DNA of 64,000 nucleotides from Hetaerina americana (Eukaryota; Arthropoda; Insecta; Odonata; Calopterygidae), in contig JAKTNV010000114.1 of NCBI GenBank assembly GCA_022747635.1, positions 1,004,167 through 1,068,166 of the forward strand, read 5' to 3'. Shown one piece after another: positions 26,507 to 37,130 of this stretch. The position numbers and the translations under genes were made by a program. Under the pieces are notes generated by a model. It did no database searches and had not been told where the DNA came from. It worked only from the letters and a program-made list of their open reading frames with translations. Each line of letters opens with the position of its first letter. The stretch's first letter is position 1.

Positions 26507-27060
26507 TGGTTGTATTTGTATTGTAAAAGAACAGATAGTGTCACGGATATGTTAGATGTACTGAAATGGGAGAGTTTGAAAAATAGAAGAAAAAGGAGTA
26601 GGTTAGGTGCGATGTATAGAATTGTTAAAAAGGACGAAGCGTGGGAAGATTTATGGCAAGGGATAGAAAAGCCTAACTTTAAGGGAAAAAACGACCATAG
26701 CCACAAAATAAAAATAAGGACTCAAAAAACCAATAAGAAAAAATACTCTTTTTTAAATAGAACCATTATTGATTGGAACCAGGAGGTTTGTTTGAGCCCT
26801 TTCCATCCAATTTTAGAAGTTTTAAGTTGAAATGTAAAGTAGCCACTGGGTAATAAACTTCACTGTAGTTTTGAAAATATTGTTTGCATGTGATGTGGAC
26901 GGCATTTTGTATGTGGTGTGGAAGTTTGTTTGTATGTGATGTGGAAGTGTCATTATGTAAAAATATTTTGTCTCTTATCTGTTTTTATGTGTTCGTATGT
27001 AATTTTCGTTGTTAGTAGTTATCTTTGACCTAACCTGACCGTTGCCACCAGGAAATTGAC
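26507..27060 (+). pseudogene. L2/CR1-like LINE, C-terminal RT fragment and 3' UTR
   Basis: The plus-strand reading to the stop at 26828-26830 matches the C-terminus of L2/CR1-type reverse transcriptases: RTDSVTDMLDVLKWESLKNR (family pattern RxSSVTxML..LGW..LxxRR), RSRLGAMYRIVK (RLxMLYKI), and SFLNRTIIDWN (SFFPRTIxxWN). The polymerase core is absent (5' truncation near 26507). The sequence after the stop contains imperfect tandem repeats of a TGTATGTGATGTGGAAGT-like unit (26884-26950), followed by likely 3' UTR to about 27060. The frame is intact over about 100 codons. Confidence 0.72.
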
Positions 27061-28650
27061 AATGAATGTCTGATAAAATGAATGTATTAAAGGCATTATA
27101 TAAGCTTATTTCATGGTAAGACTTTGAAATTTTCAAATAAATGACGCCAATTATCGCTCAGAAGTATATTTTATATAAATTAGACAAACATCGTGAAAAC
27201 TAATTTTTTATATCTCTTTTGTACATTTTTCTCTTCTTTAAATGTAAATCTAACAACAAATGTCCATTAAAATAACCCCATTTCGATGACGAAGCCTTAA
27301 TTATGTGCGCATGTTTCACTGCATACATAATTAAGATTCCTGGGGAGTGCAAGGAAACCTTTCCACTATTAATACTCTTCCCTATTTCCCCCAACTCCGC
27401 ATGCATAGATTCAATTTTTTTTAAACCAACCAAGAGGTTTTGGAGCAGAGAAAGCAATGTGGATTAAGATATAATTAGCAATGGAAATGAGAATTTACCG
27501 CTGTGGAAAGTGTATAATTAGCGCTAAACATTTGCCGGACTTAATCCACTGACCCTTGAAAAATTTTAACGGCGCCGAACGGAAAATGACTCTTGTGCAA
27601 ATTCGTTTTCCGCTCCACAACTTGGCTCACCTGCCGGTCACGAAGACGGCCATGGGAGCCATCAACTACAGCATCGCTTGCTTGACTTACACACGCCGTT
27701 GCCTAATTTAAACAAACGACCAAGTTCATAGTTCCACCGTAAATTAAACGCCACACAATCAAACAAGAGTGGAGTACAAGGATAGACGGAAGGCGTAAAT
27801 AGAGTTAAGGACGCCATCACGAAATGCAGGAAGGATTAGGAGAGGACATCTTCAATTTCGAGCGAAATAAATGGAAACGCCAAGAGAAAAAATTAGGCCG
27901 TTGTTCCGGCTTAAAAATTTTAAATAGATAATTCCTCTCGAAACGAAAATTAGGATAGAATTTCGAAGTAGGAAATCTTCATAAGGACAAGTTAAAATAA
28001 GTCGGGAACGAGCACACGTTTGACAATAAACCACAGGTCATGAAAAATGGAGTTTGGGTGCAGGCAAGTGTTCTCAACGCCTATGGAATGTCTTGGGAAT
28101 GCCGTGATTCATTCGGCATTTCGCTGGCGCTGACTGATAGGTCCTCCGACTGTACTCCTGGGAGTTGCGCTGCAGGGGTTGTGAGGGTCCGGCCCAGCTT
28201 AGTCGCCGTTTGGGACTCAGTGGACCAGTCGCAAGAATCTGATGCGCCGACTGCGTCAGATAGAGCAAGTGGAAAACACAGCAGCTATGAAGTGTGAAGA
28301 AAAGGCACATGGTCGGAATGAGAGTATTTTCTGTCATAAAAGATAACGCGGTATGGAAGAAAGTTCCCCAAGAGCGGAGGATAGGATTAGAAAGAGGTAC
28401 TGCATCACTCATTCGCATGCTCAAAATAAGGAGATGGTCTAATTGCAAAAGAATAATTTTATTAAATTTTCCTTGAGTTCGTAATGCATACTTATTTCTG
28501 TGAATAGAAAAATGTTTTTCAATCGTTATTTCTGTGAGATTATCGTTTATTTAAAATTCCTTAAATTTTATAACAAAGATAAATGACTTGTGATGATCAG
28601 TGGCGAACATGCTAAACTATTGAAGTAAGATCTGATGCTTTCCCGGCGTA
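27061..28650. other. Nothing recognised
   Basis: AT-rich with a modestly GC-richer patch at 28040-28270. Overlapping 85- and 124-codon readings there have no motif. Confidence 0.45.
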
Positions 28651-28655
28651 CTTGC

Positions 28656-28835
28656 TTCATGAAGTTTTCTCGGGTCTTCCACCGGGTCAGGGGTTCTCCC
28701 ATATTGGCCGACATTTCGATGCTCGACTCATGCATCGTACTCATCTACCCTGATGATGATGCCCGACTCGTGCATCGAAACGTCGGCCAATATGGAACCC
28801 CTGACCCGGTGGAAGATCCGAGAAAACTTCATGAA
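28656..28835. repeat. Long inverted repeat (arms about 80 bp) carrying a ribozyme-like core
   Basis: The left arm at 28656-28737 and the right arm at 28758-28835 are near-perfect reverse complements. Shared blocks include TTCATGAAGTTTTCTCGG / CCGAGAAAACTTCATGAA, CTTCCACCGGGTCAGGGGTT / AACCCCTGACCCGGTGGAAG, and CCATATTGGCCGAC / GTCGGCCAATATGG. The short centre (28738-28757) includes CATCTACCCTGATGAT. It looks like two inverted copies of one unit, each containing a stem II/GAAA segment, or a foldback transposon. No protein-coding part lies within it. Confidence 0.85.
28748..28786 (+). ncRNA. Hammerhead-ribozyme-like motif (Penelope-like element type)
   Basis: Conserved core elements stand in hammerhead order: CTGATGA (28750-28756), stem II GATGC (28758-28762) with GCATC (28772-28776), GAAA (28777-28780), then CGTC (28781-28784) supplying a GUC cleavage triplet and a minimal helix III (A-U and C-G pairs, no loop). 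Helix I would be short (CC with GG), or formed at long range with the left arm CCATATTGG. One extra T (28757) sits between the core and stem II. Penelope-like retroelements are known to carry hammerheads with very short helix III that act as dimers. The left arm holds an antisense, altered version (TAGATGA). Activity untested. Confidence 0.5.
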
Positions 28836-30585
28836 TACTCAACTATTTTTTGACATGCTTACGTTTTTTTCACCTCTCAATTTTAAATAAGTAAAAATTA
28901 ATTTTTTTTAATAAAGAGAAAAGAAATTGATCAGTGTGCGATTGAAAACATTTTAAATATTTTTAACATTATAGTGCAGGAGAAATAAAAAGAATAAAGC
29001 ACAATACGGCTTCAATAATTTTGGCAGAATGGAAGACGACGCGTTAAGGAAAGAAAGCGAGATAAGGATGGTAGGGAGGGGATTATGGGAGGGAAATTTC
29101 GAAGAGGGAAAAAAAGAAGTGTAGAATTTGTAATGTGCGCCTAGGGGAGAATGGAAAGCAGGCAGTGAGGCGTGAATAAAAATTAAGAACGCGTGACGGG
29201 ACGACGTACAACTTAAGGGGAGTTTTCTTTCCGCTCAAGTGTTCTTCGCTTCTCTTTGTCTTCTTTTTGCTAACATTTTCGCACTAGATTGCGGCTCACT
29301 AAACATGTACGAGGAAATATAAATTTATGAAGACTATGCTAAGAAGTCGCGATTACAAATGCGCTACGAGGCATCCGAATCGAAATCAAGACATTCTCCA
29401 TTTTCGAGTTTTTTTATCATTTAAAAAAAATCCACGATGCATGCTAACATTAAATGACACGCACCCCTTAATGCTTTATTGATTAGCAAAGTTATAACTT
29501 ACTAATACATCCTAGAAAGGGAGGTGCTTTTTTATAAGCGAAGGGAAATAGAAAGTCGGTTAATAATTTGATGTCTTGATTCGTCTTAGGAATACAGAAA
29601 TACTTTTCATCATAAAAAAAACTTGATTTAATGGGTGGAGATATTCAGAAATCAATTAAATGGGTTAATTGTTCTAATTAAATGAAAATTAAGGAAAAGA
29701 GTATATTAGCCGAGAGAGTTTTATAGACTCAGAAAACTTTTCAAAGGTTGAAGGGAAAACGAATACTTTTTTGATTGTAAAAGTCTACCTCTGAATGTTC
29801 TAGCCTATATTTTTCCGCATGCCTTCATGTAATACATAAGGGCACTTGGTAGATTTTAAGGAACCCTACATTTTAGCAATATAACACTCCTAAAAAATCA
29901 TTAAAATTTGCTTCACATGAGTTTTTGTTGGTTTAAAGAACCGAATTTTAATGCATATTCGTGAATTATATCAAAAGAAATTTTCATTAAAAGTAAAATT
30001 GCAAATTTGAAGGTTTTAAAACGATCTACACGGTTTCTTGGTCAGATTATACTAATTTTTGAATAAAATTAAAATGTCACGTATGTAAAGGAAAATATTC
30101 CCAACTGATCTTTATTTTGAAGACCCTAACGCGAATGTAATCAAGGCAGTAGATTGCGGTCACGAAAAATATTTGCAGTGAGTAGCAATTACAGGAGCCG
30201 TTCAATCTCAATGATTGATTTTTGGCTTCGGTCTTCACCTTTCATCGCTCCTCCGCCCTTACCTAAAGTGTGATGTAAAAAGGGTTTTAATGGTTTCTTT
30301 GGTTTCTCGTTGGGTACGGAACTTAAAGGACGTTAGAACTTCAAAGGATAAATAATTTTAGGATGATAATTCAGTAAAGAATAAGGGGTAGGATTGCATT
30401 GCCTGGTGGGTGGTATTTTTCCAATCAGAAGATTGTGCCCGTTGAATTGCTGAACATATTGAATTTATATCCCGGGAATAAGAAATGATTTTGATGATAA
30501 GAGAGTTCCAGTAAGAAATAAACATTTATTCTAATGTCAATAAATTTGTCGTCAAGTATAACATTGTGTAGTATACTGTCTATTT
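28836..30585. other. AT-rich stretch, nothing recognised
   Basis: No domains or repeat partners found. A purine-rich patch at 29020-29190. Confidence 0.5.
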
Positions 30586-30795
30586 CCCTCCCCTGACTAC
30601 CACCTTGACGTGGTGGAAGGGCTTGTGCGTTCCGATGACCCCTAGAGCTGTACTGGTGGGAGTAATAATAATTGCTCCTGGTAGGGTCACCCATGCCAGA
30701 TAGGTCGAAGTTAAGGAGCCAGACGAAAGGTAGACCACGCAGCGTCTGTTCCTCAGTGAGGGGGCTGCAATGGCGTCTGACCCCAGTTTGCTGAA
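30586..30795 (+). mobile_element. Candidate 5' region of a LINE
   Basis: A 210-bp block that is GC-richer than both flanks and ends abruptly. It begins with a short hairpin (CCACC, loop TTGACGT, GGTGG) followed by AAGGGCTTGTG. The block resembles 5' leader segments I associate with endonuclease-type arthropod LINEs, but there is no second copy in the window and no coding sequence follows. It may be a chopped 5' end. Tentative. Confidence 0.35.
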
Positions 30796-31076
30796 TTTCT
30801 ACTGATATCAGACTGGAATCGGACTTTTTTATAAATAGCCTGTATTATAATAAAATAGGGTACATTAGAAAAGTAGTCGCTTTCCCCTAGCATACTACAC
30901 GATCAAAATAAAAGCAAACCTACATTTTCAAGCAACCTTACTGTTTAGATTCAAAAAGCAAAATTTGTAGCTTTACTTGAATAAACTCAATGCTGCTTGG
31001 CGTAGAAAGGCCTGCTTACATGTAAACCTACGTGTTTTTACGATTGCGTGCAAATGTAAGTTCATATTTATTCACT

Positions 31077-31652
31077 CACGGTCAAAGTAGTAAGGGTCTA
31101 AGGAGAAGAATTGCGCTAGGCAAAGAGGCTTTCACAAGGAGGAGGGAGTTGATGACGGGGACGTTGAGTAGTGATGTTAAGAAAAGACTCGTGAAAACTT
31201 TGGTACGGAGCGTAGAGCTATGTACGGTGCGGAAACGTGGTCATTGAAGCAGGAGGATAGACGTAGACTGGAGGCTTTCGAAATCTGGGTGTGGAGAAGA
31301 ATGGAGAAGGTAAAATGGACAGAGAAGAAAACAAATGAGGAAGTACTTCGTATGGTGGGCGAAGAGAGGGTTTGTTGGGAGAAATCCTATAGAGGCAAGA
31401 AAAGTGGCTGAAGGGGGTATTGACCGGCAGTGGGATGTTGAAGACTGTAATTGAGGGGAGAATGTTAGGCAAACGAGGAAAGGGAAGGAACAGGATAGGG
31501 ATGTTGGACGGGATGAAGGGAGGAAGAAAGTACTCAGAGATGAAGAGGGACCTGATGTAGAGTAGGATGTTGTGTTTTGCTAGGGGCCACAAATTATTTA
31601 ATTAGTAATTACGTCCATCCAAAAACCTACCTTAACCGGTAGATTACCTAAT
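31077..31652 (+). pseudogene. LINE-A copy 6: 5'-truncated C-terminus and 3' end
   Basis: Plus strand. The frame from 31080 gives HGQSSKGLRRRIALGKEAF and TRRRELMTGTLSSDVKKRLV, a one-base slip follows, then MYGAETWSLKQEDRRRLEAF and WVWRRMEKVKWTEKKTNEE (31220-31345). Another slip precedes the basic tail, which ends in a TAG at about 31557-31559. The 3' end (31610-31650) matches the other copies and is followed by an (AAT)n tail at 31650-31669. Very similar to copy 1, so a young truncated copy with two or more frameshifts. Confidence 0.85.
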
Positions 31653-31669
31653 AATAATAATAATAATTT
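31650..31669. repeat. (AAT)n tail of LINE-A copy 6
   Basis: About six AAT/TAA units directly after the LINE 3' end. Compare the ATT-rich tail of copy 4 and the AATAAT after copy 7. Confidence 0.85.
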
Positions 31670-33117
31670 ATTCACTATTACTCCAGATTCATGCATAAAT
31701 AACTAAGCATCTAACATTTCCAGTCATACGCGGGAGCTGGCGGGATATTTTTTAGATGCAGATGTTCAGCGGCTATTCATAATTCAGATTTCTTAGCTAG
31801 ATGCCTGACTCCCACCCTTAGGCCTTGATACTCCGAATTGGTGTTCGGTGGTGGAATGTGAAGCACAGCCATCGGCGGACTGTGTGTTTAACTATGTGTT
31901 ACTCAACCAATACCAATGCCTGGTGGTCTATCGCGGCCCTTCTTCAGATTCTTATAAAATATAAATTCTCAATTCTTCAAAATACTTCGTTCAGAAATTT
32001 CACTCAGTCCAGAAGTGACATCGTTAGCGTGTAAAAATATGTAGTTTGATCTTGGAAGAAGTCCAGTCGACAAGAGGAAAGATTTCACGGATGATTGCTT
32101 ATCCTAAATACCTTTGAAATGTAATGAAATAATTGACTTTGAAATTCCACACACACACAAAAAAGTGTGTGGAATTACAAAGTCAATTATTTCATTACAT
32201 TTCAATATGTTATGCAAATTCCACAAAGTTACGCCTGAGACAACAAATTTTACTAAATACCTTATTGCAAAAATTAAAAGACTTCTAATTTATTAAAAAC
32301 TTGCATTGAAACGTCCATAAAATTTCATAGCCTCATTGAGCCCAGCAAAAAGATGTCAGAAAAAGGACTCTTTAGAATTATGACATTTAAGCTTAGAGTA
32401 TTAAAAGCTGCCGTCGTAAAAGATTTATTCTCACTGCGCATTAAAGGAGATATACTTTCGATCAATTGAAGGATAAAGATACGTTTCGCATCCGAGACAA
32501 TGGGTCTCGGCGACAACTTGAGGAGTCCGTTTTCTTGGCTTGAGGCAGAAGTGAAAGTCTGGTTATTCTAGTCAGACTTATTAATTAATTAACGCTCTGG
32601 CGCCTGGGGTGGGGATGAATTGCTCTTTAGATGCGTATCACAGCGCTCACTTTTCGCCTCGTGTCCAATTGCATGGTTCGTTATTTCACCAGATAATCTC
32701 GAAATTCTTCTCGGGAAAGGAAATAAAATCGACTCAAATGCCAGAGTAATATTTAAAATTAGCGAAAATAGTTGTCAGATAACCAAGCATAAAATTCAAC
32801 TAGTTGAACACAAAAACTTTTCACGTGGACTGGAAAATCTCAATAACAATTTCCAAGGTCAGGCGCCATTAACCAGCAAACAGACTCTATGGCCAGAGTC
32901 TCATTGTCATTGTTTATGCTCGGGTCTTTTTTTCCAGTCTAGTTCACTTAAAGATTTAAGGTACCACACTCTGCGGTCTCGCGAAGAAATCGATTAACGG
33001 CAATAGTATAGCCTCAAGGGGAAGGTGTCCCAGGGTGAGACGGCGTATCGATGCAGTTAGAATTTAGGACCAAGGAAAATTTCGCCATTCCTCGCCATAG
33101 TAGCCTTTTGTGAACTA
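31670..33117. other. No gene recognised; contains a long hairpin
   Basis: Besides the inverted repeat at 32114-32205, nothing is recognised. The 125-codon plus reading at 32620-32997 has ordinary composition (several Cys and His) but no recognised domain. It might be an exon, but there is no support. Confidence 0.4.
32114..32205. other. Hairpin with 41-bp stem (one mismatch)
   Basis: The left arm (32114-32154) and the right arm (32165-32205) are reverse complements over 41 bases with a single A/T mismatch. They share TTGAAATGTAATGAAATAAT and GTGTGTGGAATTACAAAGTC-type blocks, with a loop of about 10 bases (CA/A rich). The size and near-perfect stem fit a small foldback MITE or a precursor-type hairpin RNA. 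No TSD could be assigned. Confidence 0.85.
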
Positions 33118-33844
33118 CATGATGCGTTCCAAAAGTAATGCAATATTTAAAAAAATGTATTGAACAGATTTGTACAAACACTGAAAATTCTTCAAAGTAC
33201 TGTCGTTCGGCCTCAACACATTTTTTTCAGCGACTCTGCCATGACCGGCACGCGCCCTGACAGGCATCTCCGGGGAACTCTCGCAAGGTCTACTTCATGG
33301 CTGATTGGATATTCTCTATGGACGAAGAACGGGCTCCTTTCAGGGCTGCCTTAATCCGAGGAAACAAAAAGAAGTCTGATAGGGTGACGTCAGGACTATA
33401 GGGGGGGCGGGGCAGCGTTGGGGTCTGGTTTTTGGCCAGGAACTCGCGGACTCGTAGCCCGTTGTGGCATGGCGCGTTGTCGTGATGGAGTTGCAAGACA
33501 GCAGAGATGTCCACTCAGAGCTTTGGCGTTTTGTTTATGGGTCAAATTAAAGAATCCAGGTTTCATCACCAGCGATGACGTTGCCCAAATAATCAGGTTC
33601 ATTTTCAATACGTTGCATAAATTCACTTAAAATGCCCGCTTGGTTGGTCTTTCGTGACTCGGCTGGCGCAAAGAGGTTTAAAACAACTGACGTCCTGACG
33701 CTTTCCCTGCTTGGAGAGCACTGAGACCGGTTCTGCGGCGAAGCTAAGTCCGCGGCCCCCACCAACTCCAAGCTGTGCGATCCCACTTCCACCAATAGGA
33801 GCGGCGCAGAAAATGCAATTGCATTACTTTTGGAACGCACTCTG
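33118..33844 (-). mobile_element. Mariner deletion derivative with TIRs and TA target duplication
   Basis: The terminal inverted repeats share TGCGTTCCAAAAGTAATGCAAT-like ends (about 27 bases with three differences near the tip) at 33118-33144 and 33818-33844, flanked by TA at 33116-33117 and 33845-33846. Minus-strand transposase remains: FMQRIENEPDYLGNVIAGDETW (first Asp near 33565), then after a frameshift HHDNAPCHN (second Asp near 33483), and YSPDVTLSDFFLFP (third Asp, 34 residues after the second, as in mariner D,D34D). The N-terminal DNA-binding domain and roughly 200 bp between the first two Asp boxes are deleted. Non-autonomous. Confidence 0.85.
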
Positions 33845-34879
33845 TATTTCTCTCGGATTGAAAAGGATCATATTCCCTCTCGAACACGTTGCAACAATGT
33901 TTAGAATCTCCGTGGCGAATGAAATGTTCGTTCAAAGAAGCGCACCACAGAGGAGAACGGATGCCAGGGCCATCGCTAAGTACGCTCGCTTCTCGCGGGG
34001 TCCCATCCAAAACACCAGCTCTGTGACGTCCACCCTGACACGTGGTTTTCGCCCCCCCCCCAATCTCCCTCGTCCCCCCCCCCCTGGGCCAAATTACATA
34101 GCGGGCTCACCTCGCTGACCACGGAGATCTCTTCCCGTTGCCGGAGTTTACTTTACCAGACAATCGGTATAATTTAATCTTTTAAGCAAATCTGTTTACC
34201 ACTTATGCGTATTTAAATGTGCTCTATGTTGTTTTGAAAACGAGAGAATTTAAATTCAAAACCTTTTAGAAAATATTGGCATTGACTCGATACATATAAA
34301 AAACAAAAAATTAGCATGCATCGATAAATGAATCATAAAATCTAATGTTGGCGATGGACGTTAAATAATTTCAAAAGATATAATTCATGCGCATTTTCAT
34401 CGAGGATAAATGCGTGTAACAAATTTTAGAATAAAATGCTTAGACAATAAACACATTGCCTTCATGAATAAATTTTCCTCCTAGGACCCATTTTTCAAAT
34501 TTACAAGTCAATTCACGACCTCATAAAAAATTCAAATTTTAATATGAGCAATTTAAACCAAGTATACTCCGAAGAGTAGCTGTGATAAGTATGGGAACAT
34601 GTAATTTTCCACCAGGAAGTCCCCCCCCCCCTCTAAACTCAAAGGGCACAGAAATGGATTCGCAACTTTTAAAAGTGTGCCACTGGTTTATCTTACGGCC
34701 CAGTGCAACGCTGCGCGTCAAGTGTGTCACAAACGACGGTTTAGGGAATGCATGCATCGGCGAAATGGATTTATATTTTTTTTTAGTTTTAAATAACTTG
34801 CAATTATTACATTCCACGAACGATCTTCCTGGGATTTCTACAATGGGAGCTCATAAAGATGACATTGGTATGCGTGGAT
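33845..34879. other. Nothing recognised; small CpG patch
   Basis: 33940-34130 is GC-rich, with C runs at about 34052-34060 and 34076-34084. The rest is AT-rich apart from a C run at 34621-34630. No domain recognised. Confidence 0.4.
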
Positions 34880-35760
34880 ACGTGTCTTCCGCTTTCCGAG
34901 TGCCACCCACAGCAGCTGCCGAGCGCCCGGGCACCAGCCACTCGAATGGATGCGGTGGATCGCCGGCTAATTGGACTCCTCTGCTCCCCATTCCATTGCC
35001 CATCGCGGCTCACTCTCTTCCCGGGCCTCCTCCCCCCCCCCCCCCAGAGTGCCAATCCGCCATCTCCACCCCCTAAGCATCCTTATGCCCCCTTTTCCCT
35101 CGGCCCCATCCTCTGAAAGCGTTCCCTCCAAGTGGTGGTTGACCGAGAGAGGAGCAGATGGACATTCGTCATGGAACGCCTAAATCGCCTCCCCCACCAC
35201 CCTCCACCACCTCCGAAGCTTTCTCCTTCACGAAAGGGTGCGCTCTTGAGAAAAAAATGACAAACGTCGCGGGCGAGGAATAGATGTGGGGGAAGGGGGT
35301 GATCCCCCTTTCCCCCCTCCGTCTTGAGGCATTCCGACCCCCCACTCCCCCCCGTCGCCTCACCGCACACGCTGACTGCCCTCGATCGTTTATTTCGCGA
35401 ATCTCGGCACTGATGGACAATGCGTGCGGTCGTGGACTCCCCCGCGTGCTCTTCCTCTCGTCTTTCTCCTCCCCTCTAAGCCTTCATTTATACGGCATGG
35501 GCTTTTTTTTATCAAGTTCCCTGCGGGCCGCTGGGGGGGAACCCTCTCGCCGTTTATTCCTTCGGAAATCGCTTCCATCTTATCGTGCGGTGTGACGCTG
35601 TTTCATCAAGTCGCTGGGCGGCACTTAATCGCGGGGCGAAGAACGACTCAGGGGAGTCGCACTCGCCCTCCGCCATCAAATAACTACCTGCGCCCTCGTT
35701 CTGCAGATGGATTCCGGAAGACACGGGCACTTAAAATGGGGATTTCGGATAACTCGTGAC
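34880..35760. other. GC/CpG-rich island (largest)
   Basis: About 880 bp of GC- and CpG-rich sequence with a 14-base C run (35032-35045) and many shorter C/G runs. At least nine overlapping ORFs of 60-164 codons in all frames reflect lack of stops. Proline/serine-rich translations without recognisable motifs. Candidate CpG-island promoter region. Confidence 0.45.
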
Positions 35761-36399
35761 ACAAAGAGGTGATTGCATCTCGTAAATTGGCCATGGCTCC
35801 AGTTGTGTCACCATTGCAACCGTTTCGAGGGAGAGTTTATTGCAGCGTTTTATGACTTGAATATGAGTACCAAGTTAGGAATAGAAATTAGTTTAGGGTG
35901 ACAGAGACATCCTAATTCTTAAAAATAATTCTTAAAAAGAAGATGCCAAATTATCCTAAACTCAGTACTCCATTGGACGAGCTATACACAGCAATTACCT
36001 ACGGGCTCTCGGTAGATATTTTCAGCCATAATAAAACTTCCCGGAACTATAGTGTCCTGCGTTTAATTTGCCTCTGCATCCGTTCCAATCGACAAGATGT
36101 CAGAAATAACGAGGCCTACTTAATTTAAAGAGAGTATAAAGAGGTCAGGGTTTTACTCGGAAAGCCGAACGTGAATTCTACTTTGAAACAAAAGATGATG
36201 ACTTTCGGATTCTCTCTTGGAATGCTCCATAGTGGAAACGACACTGGCCGAGGATTTGCCGGGCAAATACAAAACGGAAAGAAAAGAACAAACGCATGAT
36301 GTCATTAGCGAGAGTATGCATTAACGAGACCGGTAAGAATAGAATTAAAACTTGAAACGGCCCCGCCACTGCATTAATCACCCCATTTATCCACTTCCG
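35761..36399. other. Nothing recognised
   Basis: AT-rich sequence between two GC-rich islands, with no supported feature. Confidence 0.45.
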
Positions 36400-37130
36400 C
36401 AAGTGACTCTGAGTCCCACTTTCCACGCCTCCCGCAGACAAACACGCCCCCCCCCCACGAAATGCATCGCTCGCCACTCCTCCCTCCCTCCCCCCTCCCC
36501 ACCTGCGACAATCCACTTAATGACTTAGTCGCCTCAGATGCATACGTACGTCACTCCTTGCTCTCTGATCCACCAAAGATAAATATGTACAATAGAAAAA
36601 TAGCCACGTCACAATCCAAATGCAGGTGAATACGTAGCTAGCAAGGGGGGGGGAGGGGAGGCGGGAGGAGGAGAAGGGGTGGAGGCAGGATTTCTCGAGG
36701 ATGGAAAACCAACCGGTGGCTTTATTATTATTTTCTTTTTCGATACATTTTTTTCCCTTTAACCCATCGGACGCGGTCAGTCTCTCGAAATTGCCTCGTC
36801 CCAGCCGAGCGGAACGGAAAAAGCCTCTCGCCTTTCCAGCGAGGGAAACCCTTTTGTGAGGCGGCCTCCGAGCGAAGTGTGCAGAGGGATACCGACGTTT
36901 TGCAACCGGCTGTAAAGAGGGGTTTTCCAAATTTCCCCATAAAATATAATGGGCCTTGTATTCTCGGCTTAAGGGCTCGGACAGAAGGACAAGCAACCAG
37001 AGGGAAAGAGGAGACGTCCTCACAGGAAACTTGGCCGATATATCCGTTGCGTCGGTGCCGACCCCGTCCGAGCGACCACCTCTGTAAATGCCCACCGAAA
37101 GAACTACGGAGGAGCCAAATGGTTTACTAG
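36400..37130. other. GC/CpG-rich island with G-rich tract
   Basis: C runs at 36448-36456 and 36483-36500, a G-rich block at 36643-36692, and CpG-rich sequence at 36770-37090. The 192-codon minus reading (36517-37095) is the longest in any island. It is basic and serine-rich with a hydrophobic segment near its end (WIVTWLFFYCTYL), but is not recognised as any family. Confidence 0.4.

Noticed and set aside
34582..35759. Cluster of 60-164 codon ORFs
   Set aside because: Same reason: GC/C-run-rich sequence gives multiple open frames at once.
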